A stretch of 64,000 nucleotides of DNA from Hymenoscyphus infarciens (lineage: Eukaryota > Ascomycota > Leotiomycetes > Helotiales > Helotiaceae): assembly GCA_001414345.1 (NCBI GenBank), contig LLCB01000022.1, forward strand, positions 62,001 to 126,000, written 5' to 3'. A program made the translations under genes and the position numbers. Below the pieces are notes generated by a model. It did no database searches. It saw only the letters and a list, made by a program, of their open reading frames with translations, and was not told where the DNA came from. This document shows positions 46,063 through 58,383 of the stretch, piece by piece; the first letter of the stretch is position 1, and every line of letters begins with the position of its first letter.

Positions 46063-46415
46063 TATAATAGTACGAAATATATATAACTATAGTAGAGGTA
46101 TATAGGAGTGCGTATAGTAGAATGACGTATATAGATACTAGGCTCTAATATAGAAGAAAAGGCTAAACTGGCCTTTTCTAACTCTAGGAGAGTAGGCTAC
46201 TATATATAAGAGGTTTAGACGATATAAAGAGGTACGAAACCGAACAACGACATACGTCGGCTAATATAAAAGCCCGAACCCTACGAAGTACGTCTGAAAG
46301 TCTAGACAGACGTATAGACGTATATAATCTTCTTAAATTAGATAATATAAAATAATAACTACTAAAATATAGTATATATTATATAATCTTAGCTCTATAG
46401 AATAGTATACTATTA
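46063..46415 (-). repeat. 3' LTR of the composite element
   Basis: A 353-bp LTR in reverse orientation. The right edge is followed by a CT-rich tract (polypurine tract on the element strand) and the left edge by TA plus a primer-binding-site copy, which is normally found only after a 5' LTR. Confidence 0.8.
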
Positions 46416-49400
46416 TCTCTCTCTCTTTTAAAAAAGACTTATCTTAAGTCTTCTATCTCTTATTATTTAAGGTTTAGAGTAGAATTAGAATAGTATAAGT
46501 GTTATATTTATTATATTTTATTAATTTTATAATAAGTAAGAAGGTAAGGGTTTAAATTATAGCTAACCTAAGTTTATAAATACTTTATTCTTTATTAAGA
46601 TTTATTATAAGTAAGATAAGATATTAAGATATTAGTTCTAAATTATAACTAACCTAGTTTATAGATACTTATAAAAGAGACTTTATTTCTAATCCTTTTA
46701 TATTAAAAGTAAGTATTCGCGTTTACTAAAAGAGTATAGTCTAATCTATTTAATAAGTTAAAGAAAGTTTAAAGTTTAAAGTTTAAAAGTTTAAAAAGTT
46801 TAAAAGTTTAAAGTAAAATTAGAAAAAGTTTAAAGTAGAGTTAGAGGTAAATATTAAGAAGTAACGTTATAAGTAATAGTAATAACTTAGCTAAGAGGTT
46901 ACTTTAAGAGTATACTAATTTATATCTAATTTAAAGAATTTAAATAAAAAAGAGTATAAGTTTAAAAAAGTTTAAAATAGTTAGAGGTGAATTTAAAATA
47001 GAGTTAGAGATTATTTAGTTATAATTAGTAGTAATAACTTAGTTAAGAGCTTACTTTAAGAGTATACTAATTTATATCTAATTCGAATTCGAAAAAAAGA
47101 GTATAAGTTTGTCTAAGGTTAGTAAGAACTTAGAGTAAAGTTGAAAAAAAAGTTTAAAAGTAAACTTAAAAGTGAATTTAGAGTAGAGTTAGAGGTTGTT
47201 TACTTAAGAGAGAGTAATAACTTAGTTAAGAGCTTACTTTAAGAGTATACTAATTTATATTTAATTTAAATTACTAAAAGAGTATAAGTCTAAAAAAGTT
47301 TAGAATAAAGTTAAAAGTAAATTTAGAGTTAAGTTAAAAGTCGTTTAGTTAAGAGGTAGTAATAACTTAGTTAAGAGCTTACTTTAAGAGTATACTAATT
47401 TATATCTAATTTAAATTTATATTTAAACTAAAGTTAGTAGAAGTTTAAAGTAGAGTTAGATAGTATTTAGTTAAGATTAATAGTAATAACTTAATTAAGA
47501 GCTTACTTCTAAGTTTTATCTTAATAGAAAGTGTATTTTAACTAATTTATATCTAATTTAAAAAATTTACTAAAAGAGTATAGGTTTAAAAAAGTTTAAA
47601 ATAAAGTTAGAAAAAGTTTAAAAGTTAAAAGTAAATTTAAAGTAAAGTTAAAGGTTATTTAAGAAGTAGTAATAACTTAGTTAAAAGCTTATTTTAAGAG
47701 TATACTAATTTAGATCTAATTTAAATTTAAGAAAAAAAAGTATAAGTTTATTTAAACTAAGGTTAATAAAGCTTTAAAGTAAAGTTAGAAATAAAAAATT
47801 TAATAATATTATAGATAGTAATAACTTAGTTAAAAGGTTACTATCCTTTTAAAAGTATACTAATTTATATCTAATTTAAAGAATTTAAATAAAAAGGAAC
47901 TTCTAGTCTTACTAAAAGTAAAAAGAAGTAAAGAATATAAAGACTATAAGACTCTATACTAGAGTTAGTAGAGTTTTAGCTAGTTAAAATATAAGAGTTA
48001 TTACTAAATATTATTAAAGTTTTATTATCTAATGTTTAAGATAATAAAAGGGGTAGTTTTAGCTAGTTAAAGGTAAAGTTATTATTAAAGGTTATTAAAG
48101 TTTAAAATTATTATTTAAAGTCTAGGATAATAAGAGAAAGAGTAGTTTTAAGTATAATAGTATTTAAATTTAAATAGTAGATATATAGTTATATAAAACT
48201 ATATTATTTAGGCTTATAAGCTACCTTATTCCTTTTAATAATTTAGGTCTAAATTAAAATACTTAAAGACTTATTTAAAATCGTCTTCTAATTCTAATTC
48301 TATTTTAGAAGTAGTAAAGAAAAAGGTTAAAGTAAAGATTTAAAGTAGAGTTAGATAGTACTTAGTTAAGAAATAGTAATAACTTAGTTAAGAGCTTACT
48401 TCTTTATTTTATTCTAATAGAAAGTATATTTTAACTAACTTATATCTACTTTAAAAAGTTTAAATAAAAGAAGGAACTTCTAACTTAGCTAGAAAAGTAA
48501 GAAAGACTCTATACTAGAGTTAGTAGGGTTTTAACTATTTAAAAGTAAGGTTATTACTAAATTTATTAAAGTTTTATTATCTAAAGTTTAAGATAATAAA
48601 AAGATAGTTATAGATATAGTAATATCTAAGTTTAGATATTTAGTTATATAAAACTATATTACTTAGGCTTATAAGCTACTTTATTCCTTTTAAAGTACTT
48701 AAAAACTTAAATTATCTTTTAATTTTAAAGAAAGAGTTACTATTAGATTATAGAGAGTTTAGAGCTAGATAGAGAGGTATTCTAAACTAAAGTACTAATA
48801 TATTATAACTTAGTATTTTAGTATATCTTCTTATCTATAACTAAAAGATTAGTTATTATCTTAGTAAAGTTATAATTCTAGTATTTCTTAAGAGTAGTAG
48901 ACGCGTTTTAGAGCTAAGATATAATCTTATCTTATCTTATATATAAAAAAAGTATTCTAATTCTAGTATCTCTTTAAGTATAACTATACTTAAAAAGTAA
49001 ATATTTTTTTAATATAATCTTTTTCTTAATTCTACTTCTAACTCTTTTAACTTTTATCTCTTTTAACTTTTATACTAGTAGGGACTTAGTCTATAACTAA
49101 GTAATTATAGTCTTTTTAGTTATTTACTAATAGAGGTATTTTTAAGGAAAGTTTAGAGTAGAGTTAGATAATATTTAGTTAGGATTTAATAGTAATAACT
49201 TAGCTAAGAGCTTACTTTTAAGTTTTATTTTAATAAAAAGTATATTTTAACTAATTTATTTTCTAACTCTAAAAGAGTAGTAGGAAGACATTAAAGGTAG
49301 TAGTATCTCTTATATAAAAGAGGTCTAAATTTAGGTTTTTTTAAAAAGTAAAGGAGAGTTTAAATAAAGGTTTAAAAGAGGGTTAGATTAATAAGGGTTT

Positions 49401-50116
49401 AGAAGTAGAGTGTTTTTAACTTTAAAGTTTACTTATAATTATATCTATCTTATCTAACTAATTATTTTATCTTTTATATACTACTATCTCTTCTATATAT
49501 TATCTATATTTAAAAAGTCTTTTTAGAACCTTTTATATTTACTATATAGTTTCGGTTTAGAGAGAGTTTAAAGAGTCTTTTAAAAAGAGGGGTAGTAGTA
49601 GCTCTAAAAGGTTATTTAACGTCTTATAGTAGAACTATTAGAAGAGAGAGGGTAAGGTTAGATTTAAAAGCCTTTATAGTAACTATCTATATTAACTTAT
49701 TTACTAAATCTAGGGTTATTAGAAGCTTTAAAGATACTTAGCGTATTCTACTTTCCTTAATATATACTAAAACACGATTTTTACTAGCTATCTATATAAA
49801 TACTAAACCCTAGTATTACTAGCTATCTAGGTAGTCTCTAATTACCTAGCTATTTAAGAATACTATTATAATATTCTAAATCAAGAGTAAATCGACTTCT
49901 AAATAAAGAGTAGTAATAAGCTTAAAGGAGATATTATTAAGGCTGTTATTAGCGAAGAAGAGTTTAGCCTTTTTATATAATAGTACGAAATATATATAAC
50001 TATAGTAGAGGTATATAAGAGTATATATAGTAGAATAACGTATATAGATACTAGGCTCTAATATAAAAGAAAAGGCTAAACTAGCCTTTTCTAACTCTAG
50101 AAGAGTAGGCTACTAT

Positions 50117-53100
50117 TATAACGGCACGAAATACACACAACTACAGTAGAGGCATATAGGAGTGCGTATAGTAGAATGACGTATGTAGATGCTAGGCACT
50201 GATACGGAAGAAAACAATAACTGGCCTTTTCTGACTCTAGGAGTAGGCTGCTATATATAAGAGGTTTCGGATAATACAAAAAGGGGTACGAAACCGAACA
50301 ACGACATACGTCGGCTAATATAAAAGCCCGAACCTACGAAGTACGTCCGAAAGTCTGGACGGACGTACGGACGTACGTAACCTTTCTAAATTAGATAATA
50401 TAAAACAACAACTACCGAAACACGGCATATGCTATGTAATCTCGGCTATATAGGACGGTATGCTGTTACATCCCCCTCCCTTGAAAAAGACTCGTCCTCG
50501 AGTCTATCTATTTTATTGTTTAGGGCTGAATCGGAATGGTGTAAGTGTTGTATTTGTCGTATTTTGTTGATTTTGTTGTAAGTGAGAAGGTAAGCGTTAG
50601 TAGCTGACCTGGTTCAAAGATGCTTTGTTTATTGAAATGTTGTAAGCGAGATGTCGAGATGTCGAGATGTTGGTACTGAATCGAATTCGTAGATGCTTAT
50701 AAAAGAGACTTCGTTTCTAATCCTTTAATATTAAAAGTAAGTATTCACGTCTGCTAAAAGAGTATAGTCCGATCTTGTCCGGCAGGTTAGAGGAAGTTTA
50801 AAGTCTAAAAGTTTAAAAGTTTAAAGTAAAATTAAAACAAGTTTAAAAGTCGAAGGCGAATTTAGAGTTAAGTCGGAGGTCGTTTAGTCGAGAGGCAGTA
50901 ATAACTTAGTTAAGAGCTTACTTTAAGAGCGTACTAATTCGTATCCGAGTCGAATTTAGAATAAAAAAGAACTCCTAGCCCTACTAGAAGTAAAAGAAAG
51001 TAAGAAGTAAAGACTATAAGACCCTTATTAGAGTTAGTAGCGTTTCGGCTAGTTAAATAAACTTAATACTAAAGTTTATCGAATTATCTAAAGTTTAAGA
51101 TAATAAAAGAGGGAGTTTCAGCTAGTTAAAGACAAAGTTGTTTCTAAAGTTGTCTTACTATCTAAAGTTTAGGATAATAAAAGGAGGGGTTTTGGCTAGT
51201 TAAAAGAGTTGTTACTAAATATTAAAAATACTATCTAAGGTTCGGGATAACAAAAAAGGGGTATAGTCCAATTTATCTAACAGGTTAGAGAAAAAGTTTA
51301 AAATAGAAAAAATTCAAAGTAGAAAAACTTTAAAGTAGAGTCAGAGGCGAATATTAAGAGGTAACGTTATAAGTGATAGTAATAACTTAGTTAAGAGCTT
51401 ACTTCGAGAGCGTACTAATTTATATCTAATTCAAAGAATTAAAAATAATAAAAGAGTATAAGTTCGTCTAGACTAAGGTCGGCGAGGACTTAGAGTAAAG
51501 TCGGAAACGAAAAAGTTAATAATGTTATAGATAGTAATAACTTAGCTAAGAGGTTACTATCCTTTTAAGGGCGTACTAATTCGTATCCGATTCGTCTAAA
51601 ATTAGGTCGGCGGAAGTTTAAAGTAAAGTTAGATAATGCTTAGTTAGGATTATTAATAATAACTTAGCTAAGAGCTCACTTCTAAGTTTCGTCTTAATAG
51701 AGAGTGTATTTAAACTGATTCGCATCTGCTTCGATAAACGAAAAAAGGAACTTCTAGCTCGGCTAGAAGTAAAAGAAAGTAAGAAAGTAAGAAAGACTCT
51801 ATACTAGAGTCGGTGGGGTTTTAGCTGGTTAAAGGCAAAGTTATAGCTGAGTTGTCGAAGTTGAAATTATTGTCTAAGTATCTGAGGATAATAAAAGGAG
51901 TAGTTTCGGCTGGTTAGAGGATTTTGTTGCTGAAGTTATTAGAGAAAATGCTGTCTAAAGTTCAGGATAATAAAAAGGGGTATAGTTTTAGGTACGACAG
52001 TATCTAAGTTTAGATGTAGGTGTATAGTTGTATAAAACTATGTTATTTAGGCTTATAGGCCGCCTCGTTCTCTTTAGAGTACTTAAGGACTTATTCATCT
52101 TCTAATTTCGAAGAAGAGTCGCTGTTATATTATAGGGGATTCGGAGCTAAACTAGATAAGGATAGAGGGGTATTCTTTTAAACCGGAGTGCTAATTATAA
52201 GTAACTTAGCGTTTCGGCGTGTCTCCTTATCCAGCTAAAAGATCGTTTACTATCTTAGCGAAGTTGTAATTCCAGCGTCTCTTAAGAGCAGCAGACGCGT
52301 TTCAGAGCTAAGGTATAATCTTATCCTATACGTAAAAGAACTGTTCTAATTCTCTCCAAGTATAGCCGTACTTAAAAAGCAAACGTTTCTTTAGCGTAAT
52401 CTTATTCTTAATTCTACTTCTATCTCTTTTAACCTTTATACTAGCGGCTAGGACTCGGTTCGTAACCGAGTAATCGTAGTCTTTTTAGTCGTTTACTAGT
52501 AGAGGTATTTTTAAAGGAAAAATTCAGAGTCAGATCAGATAATATTTAGTCGGGATTAACAGCGATAACTTAGCTAAGAGCTTACTTCTTTAGTCTTAAT
52601 AGAAGACTAATTTATATCCGATTCAAGGGTTAGGAAGTAGTAGAAAGGCATCAGAGGCAGCGGTGTCTCTTAAGCAAAAGAGGTCTAAATTAGGGCTTTT
52701 AAAAGTAAAGGAGGGTTCGAATAAGGGTCGGATCAGTAAGAGTTTAGAGGTGGGATTTAGTTATTAACTTCGAAGTTCGCTTATAATTTTATCCTCTATC
52801 TCTCTAACTAATCGTTTTATCCTTTATATGCCTTTTGCCTCTATCTCGTCCACCTATTATCTATATATTATCCGTATTTAAGAAGTCTTACTTATTATTT
52901 CGTCGAGATCTTCTAGATCTTAGTATACGGTTATAGGTCAGGTTAGAGAGGGTTTAGAAGGTCTTTCGAAAAGAGAGGTAGCTCTAGAAGGTTATTTAAC
53001 ACCTCGTAGTAGAACTGGTTTATAAGAGGGGGGGGGGGTAAGATTAGATTCAGAAGCCTTCTAGATAACTATTATAAGTTAACTTATTTACTAAATCTAG

Positions 53101-53715
53101 GGTTATTAAGACTCTTAGGAATACTTAGTATATTCTAATCCCTTAACGTGTACTAAAACACGATTTATACTAGCTGTCTATATAGATAATAAACCCTACT
53201 ATTACTAGCCGTCTAGGTAGTCTCTAATTACTCGGCTATATAAGAATATCGTCGTAATATTCTAAATCGAGTATAAATCGACTTTTAAATAAAGAGTAGC
53301 AATAAGCTCGAAAAGAGATATTATTAAGGCTATTACTAGTAAAGAAGAGTTATTATTTTTATGTAATAGTATGAAATATATATAACTATAGTAGAGGCAT
53401 ATAGGAGTGCGTATGGTAGAATGACGTATATAGATACTAGGTACTAATACGGAAGAAAATAATAACTAGCCTTTTTTGACTCTAGGAGTAGGCTACTATA
53501 TATAAGAGGTTTTAGATAATACAAAAAGGGGTACGAAACTGAACAACGACATACGTCGGCTAATATAAAAGCCCGAACCTACGAAGTACGTCTAAAAGTC
53601 CGGACAGACGTATAGACGTACGTAACCTTCTTAAATTAGATAATATAAAACAACAACTACTGAAACACGGCATATACTATGTAATCTCGGCTATATAGGA
53701 CGATATGCCGTCACA
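50117..53715 (-). mobile_element. Youngest nested LTR retroelement, ACTAT duplication
   Basis: The LTRs 50117-50470 and 53362-53715 are both 354 bp. The flanks 50112-50116 and 53716-53720 are both ACTAT. The recipient sequence on each side is the two halves of another LTR (49976-50116 and 53721-53934). The polypurine tract appears as TCCCCCTCCCTT right after the left LTR. The primer-binding site (53359-53348) is the exact 12-base complement of the right LTR segment 53456-53467 and differs by one G-to-A-type change from the left LTR segment 50211-50222. It retains more GC than its surroundings, consistent with later arrival. The 2.9-kb interior has no intact ORF. Confidence 0.85.
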
Positions 53716-53934
53716 ACTATATATAAGAGGTTTAGATAATATAAAGGGGTACGAAACCGAACAACGACATACGTCGGCTAATACAAAAGCCTAAACCCTA
53801 CGAAGTACGTTCGAAAGTCTAGACGGACGTATAGACGTACGTAACCTTCTTAAATTAAATAATATAAAACAACAACTACTGAAACACGGTATATACTATA
53901 TAATCTCGGCTCTATAGAATAGTATACTATTATA

Positions 53935-54860
53935 AGTAAAATTATATATACTAGAGAGTATATCTAAAGCAGAGACAGTGTTTTAGGTTTCCTCGCCTAA
54001 TCTGTTATCCTATTCTACTTTAACGCTCCTTCTCTCTCCTACCTCTATTTTAAGACTATTCCGCCTTCTTCTATTCTTAAATTCTAGCTTTCCTAGCCAC
54101 TCCTATTCTATAGTACTTGCTTACCTTTCCTTGCTAAATAGAGAGGCTAGAATAGAAAGAGTTAGGCTAGTTAATCTTACTTAAAGCCTAGAGACGGCTC
54201 TAATTTCGCTTAATATCTGGAAGGCGGGTAGAAAAGAGAGTCTAGGTCCTAATTAGAGGTTACCTTCCTAATCCTACTCTAGCCTAGCCTCCTCTTTTTT
54301 TTTTTTTTCTCTACCTAGCTACTTCTATCCTGTTTTTCGAACTTTCCTAGCCACTTCTATCCTAGTTAGAGTACCTAGCCTACTAGAATTAGCCTAGCCT
54401 TAATCCTAATCTAGCCTAGTCTCTCCTATCCTTACCTAGGTAAGTAGCCTATTCTATTCTAAGTACTAGGCTAACTAAGGCGGGGAAAGCTAAAACACTA
54501 AGCGGAGGTATTTATAGTAAGAAGTATTTATAGTAAGAGCTTATAGAACTTCGGTAGAGCTATACTTAGTCTATATACTCTCTATAAGAGTTATTCTAGG
54601 ACTGTTCTAGAACTATTTAAACTACTTTAGAGAGTCCTCTTTAAAAAATTATCTAAGAATATTAAATAGACCTAATATAAGAACTGTTAAGAACTATCTT
54701 ACTTTCTTAAAACTAGCTAAATAAGTCTATTATTCTAATAAGTATATAGTCTAGAGAGTAGTCTAAGAGAGATATTTAATATAGAATTTTAGGATTATAT
54801 TGTAAATAGTCCTAGGACTGTCTATATTAACCCCCTTTCCTCTTTAAGGTACCCTAGATA
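53935..54860. repeat. AT-rich degenerate tail of the repeat nest
   Basis: A CCTAGC/GCTAGG-rich degenerate sequence followed by very AT-rich sequence. A 12-base T run occurs near 54297-54308. No gene. The border with ordinary sequence is near 54860. Confidence 0.5.
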
Positions 54861-55069
54861 GTTCTATTCCAAAACAGATTCACCCTAGGCAGTGCCAAAG
54901 GGTTAGTGAACGAAAAGGTTTCAACCTGAGTGATGGTACTCTTTTTATCACACACGGGTTGCTGAAGAATGGAAAGATTAAATGATGGGAAATAGACGTA
55001 AAAGCAGAACTAGGTTTTGTATATTTGAACAGATTATATAGAAAGAATACATGATTCGAAAGGATTCCT

Positions 55070-56504
55070 TTAGCGAAAATAACCGGTAAACCTCCCACGG
55101 GCAAACCTTCCATGGGCCTGTTCGGCAAAATTATTGATGGCTAGATCATTGGTTCCCACACGAGTCTGGTCCAACATGGCATCCCGCCCTGCAACCCAAG
55201 CATTTTGAATACTTGGTGGTTGGGCCGCCATCCAAACCAATTGTCCTCTTACTATCTGGTTCGCTTGGTTGACTGTGGCTTGGAGGTGATTAGGCAAGTT
55301 TGCGGGTGGTGCAGGGGGCGGCGTAGGGCCTGGGAGATTTGTAAAGTAATGTCTTTGGAAATATTCATTAGCATTGTAGGTTTATTGCGACGGTATGGAT
55401 ATCCTTACTCCCATGCCTTCCTCCAAGCATTAAATGTTGCATTTCTAACAGAAGCACCGCCATTTCTTGTACTGGGGACAAGGAAATATATGTGACCAAA
55501 TCGCTGTCTTCTTGTCGCACTGGCAGCGGGGGTGCCAGCATTGCCTAACCACGATAAAATACTTCCCATAACTGCGGAAATTCTTAGAATCAGTATTGCC
55601 CTTTCTGTAAGTATGGATTAGGAAGTAACAAGGTAATGAATGAATGGGGAGGGAACAAAGCCCCCAAAAGAGTAAAAACTCGGAGAACACCCACTTTGCT
55701 CAGCGGCATTATCGAATCCAAACCCAATTTTGGTGCCGATAAGGTTGAAAGCAACGTTTATTCGGGCTAATGTTGTGATATAATTGAAAGCGTTGGGTGC
55801 AGCTGGTTCACCTGGACGGTTTGGTGGCATTGTGTCTGGTTGATTCAAGTAGTCCATTATTCGTCTTAAACTTATTCTGAACTCTCTGTTACTTCGTCCA
55901 CTAAATCTCGAATCGAAATCGTCCATATTGACTACAACTACTACAGTGTGATTTGGATTGGCACCTCCTGTTGTAATAATCTTAGTTGAAATAATATACG
56001 TTACGCAAGGCGACTCTGGTGGGTGAGAAATGCATCAAGAAAAGTGTGGTCTTTTGATTACTTGCCTGGACAGACATTCACACTATAATTTATTCCTGCG
56101 CGTCTTGGCTGTAACCCCTCTCTTCGATGTGATCCTTCAGGAGCCCTCGGATTGTAAATTTGAGCCTCTATTGCATTGCTCGTTTGCTGATTTCCGCCCG
56201 CATCTGATTGTCTACGCCATTCACCGCGTGTAAATGGACCGATGCTTGCTTTAGAAGGAGCTTGTCGGTCTATTTTACATTTGTTGTTGGTTAACATAGG
56301 TATAGAATCGGCTAGGGCGAACGTAAGAATGTCTCCATCCTCAACATGAAAAATGGTATCATTGATCCCTGTATTGTTCCATTGTTGAAAAGGAGCTGGA
56401 GTAATATTGTTTGGAGGTTGACCCGTTATTGCCCCTACCGCCAGAGCGTTTGGGAGAACAGCTGGGAAGGCGGTCGGTGCTATCAGTGGAACAGCAGCCG
56501 CCAT
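55070..56504 (-). CDS. Orphan four-exon protein, 385 aa
   Basis: Exons 56504-56066, 55967-55695, 55571-55409 and 55352-55070 join in frame to 385 aa. Intron 1 uses a GC donor (GCAAGT at 56065) and ends ACAACAG; the others use GTGGGT and GTAAGG. The N-terminus MAAAVPLIAPTAFPAVLPNALAVGA is apolar, but it lacks the basic start of a standard signal peptide. Features are a hydrophobic strand HTVVVVVNMDDFDSRF, a Pro-rich linker PTPPPAPPANLP, and a C-terminus rich in Asn/Gln/Ala ending RFARGRFTGYFR. I recognise no family. It lies just outside the retroelement nest and has ordinary codon use and intact frames, so it is probably an expressed lineage-specific gene; a secreted role is possible but unproven. 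Confidence 0.65.
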
Positions 56505-57699
56505 TATGATAACTATGGAAAGAAATTGGATGCTCTATTGGGTCATAAGGGACAAGGACGCGAGTATTTGTGTCTCAACAAACAAAGGCGAATTTAAGCT
56601 TACTACCAATTACCGAAAGCAGCCCTGGTCTAAAAAAAAAATGGATCTTTGATATTTCCTTTGTTTACCACAAGAAGAAAACTTTAAGCGAGATTGTTAC
56701 TCTATCTATGTGTATACAAGCTTAGAACTTGCATTGGAGACTTGAGTGAAATACTTAGAACTTAATATACTCGAGGCAAATTTATTGTACTTTTATTTTG
56801 AAGTCCTTCTCTTGAACTGCACATATATCAAAATAAAGACCTGCTTAAACAACTTTCTTAGCTTGGGTACTCAGAAGAAAGAACCTATGAAGATGGGTTG
56901 AATAGACAGAAATGAGCATTTACATGCACAAGTGAGAGAGCGAGACAGCGAGACATTGAAGTGGGTTTGACAAGGAAGGAACATGAGCGGATAGAGCCAC
57001 CACTTACAAAATCTTAATTATAAATAGGTTTATTAGACACTTTAAGAGGACTTTATAAGAACATAAGCATAAGATGCTACGCTTCTATAGGTTACTCTTA
57101 CGCTGCCGCACTTCTTATACTCTTTCTATGCTTCGATCGATTTTAATAATATAATAGTAGAAGAAGAAGAGAAAGAGAAAGAAGTAGGAGATTAGGTAGG
57201 GTGTCTATGCTTTAGCTAGGAGCCTTTCCTAAAAGAGGTTAGAAGGCACTAGAAAGGTTATACGAAGTGTTTAAAAGAGTATAGTTATAAGTTAATACTA
57301 AGCTTCTCTTTTCCTAGCTCGTTCTTATTAGTCTTTCTTATTCTCTTTACCTGTCTATTTATATATTTGAATTAGGTAGAGTAATATTAATACTTAGGTT
57401 TAGTAAAATAGTAAAGGTGCTAAGAGCTAGCGAGACAGATAAAGCTAGAAAGAAAGAGTAGTAGATATAGAAGGTTTACGACTAGATAGAAATAAATAAC
57501 TATTTGGATATCTATAGAAGCGAGCTCTTAGGTGATTTGTAATTAAAATTTTATGAACTATAGCTCTGTCCGCTTATATCCGTTCCGTAGTTTAAGTGAG
57601 AAGATTTAGTAGAGCAAAATGATTTTCATTTAAAGCGTATTATATTATATCTTTTCTTAACTTTAATTACATTACTATCTCTCTCCCTTCTATCACTTA
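56505..57699. other. Intergenic region with AT-rich RIP-like core
   Basis: 56505-56990 is ordinary sequence that should carry the promoter of the 385-aa gene. About 57000-57660 is AT/TpA-rich, without ORFs, and resembles a small RIP-degraded repeat. No terminal repeats were found. Confidence 0.45.
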
Positions 57700-58383
57700 T
57701 TACGCAAAAACAATTATAGTTCCTAGTACACCCACTGATCCTAAACTTATAACTCCCACTTTCCTATTAGAGCTACTTGTAGTAGTCGCTGAAGGCGCGA
57801 CAGCCGTAGTAGAAGTTGGTACCTCGCTTGCCCCATTAGTTGCTCCACTCGTTAAACTCGAATTTGACGAAGTCCCGATAACAGTTAGCAATGCTTGACT
57901 AGTGCTTGAAGTAATTATGACCTGTGAAGCTTCTATAGAAGAAACCTTATCCGAAAGATCACTCGAGCAATTAATTGCTGTCTTTGTCACCGTCCTCGCA
58001 CTCGCCGTCACAGTTATCCTAGTGGTTGGTACAGCGGTCATCGTTAGTATAGTCGAGCTTGCGGTTACTGTTACTCGGGGTATTGTTGTAGGTAGGGTTA
58101 TGGTATAAACCGTGTAACAGGAAGCAACATAATGTATCGAACTTGTGGTAATGATTGAAGTCGTCCCTGGGTCAATCGATGTGAAGGTGTTTGTTGTGTA
58201 GAGGGTGGTTATTCGGTATATGAAAGTGGAGTATGGATATTGAGATAAAGTACTAGTCGATGTGCTTTTCTCACCGGTTACAGTAGTTGTTTTGGTCCCC
58301 GTTGGGGCTATCCTTATAGCGGGAGTGTGTGGAATTGGACTTCTAGAGGGTATGCCGCAGGAAAACCTTTGCCTGCTACTAGT
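57700..58383 (-). pseudogene. Ser/Thr-rich GPI-anchor-like ORF lacking a start
   Basis: The minus-strand frame is open from 58383 to the stop at 57700 (227 codons), but the first ATG is at 58041, in the middle of a continuous Thr/Ser/Val-rich stretch (YTVYTITLPTTIPRVTVTASSTILTMTAVPTTRITVTASARTVTKT). The C-terminus (SSSNRKVGVISLGSVGVLGTIIVFA) has a small-residue site followed by a hydrophobic tail, as in GPI-anchored wall proteins. No signal peptide exon is evident upstream of the TGA at 58386-58384. It is either 5'-truncated, or its first exon lies further upstream and was not recognised. Mucin-like cell-surface proteins of this type are common and fast-evolving in fungi. Confidence 0.45.

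Larger units (their letters stand above)
45800..53934 (-). mobile_element. LTR retroelement with an extra inverted U3 end, AGTAA duplication
   Basis: From the right: 5' LTR (53934-53721 continued at 50116-49976), two bases, primer-binding site (49973-49961), interior (to about 46416), purine tract, 3' LTR (46415-46063), two bases, a second primer-binding-site copy (46060-46048) and then an inverted U3 (46047-45800). The flanks 45795-45799 and 53935-53939 are both AGTAA, so this whole composite integrated as one unit. A normal element would have ended at 46063. The 5' LTR is split by the younger element 50117-53715. The interior is RIP-like and non-coding. Confidence 0.75.
33960..54860. repeat. 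21-kb AT-rich nest of RIP-degraded LTR retroelements
   Basis: The whole block is strongly AT-rich, TpA-rich, nearly free of CpA-derived codons and has stops in every frame. It consists of nested and overlapping copies of one long-LTR family in both orientations, two short-LTR elements, and unresolved segments (43.1-45.8 kb and 53.9-54.86 kb). A sub-repeat containing TAATAACTTAGCTAAGAGC or its complement recurs many times in element interiors (for example 34.58, 39.54, 40.74, 46.88, 47.03, 47.35, 49.19, 50.90 and 51.54 kb). No intact ORF longer than about 65 codons exists between 33.4 and 54.8 kb. The pattern matches established knowledge of RIP on multicopy DNA in Pezizomycotina. Confidence 0.88.

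Noticed and set aside
54297..54308. T run considered as a Pol III terminator
   Set aside because: No upstream tRNA- or A/B-box-like gene was seen; poly-T is expected in this AT-rich block.
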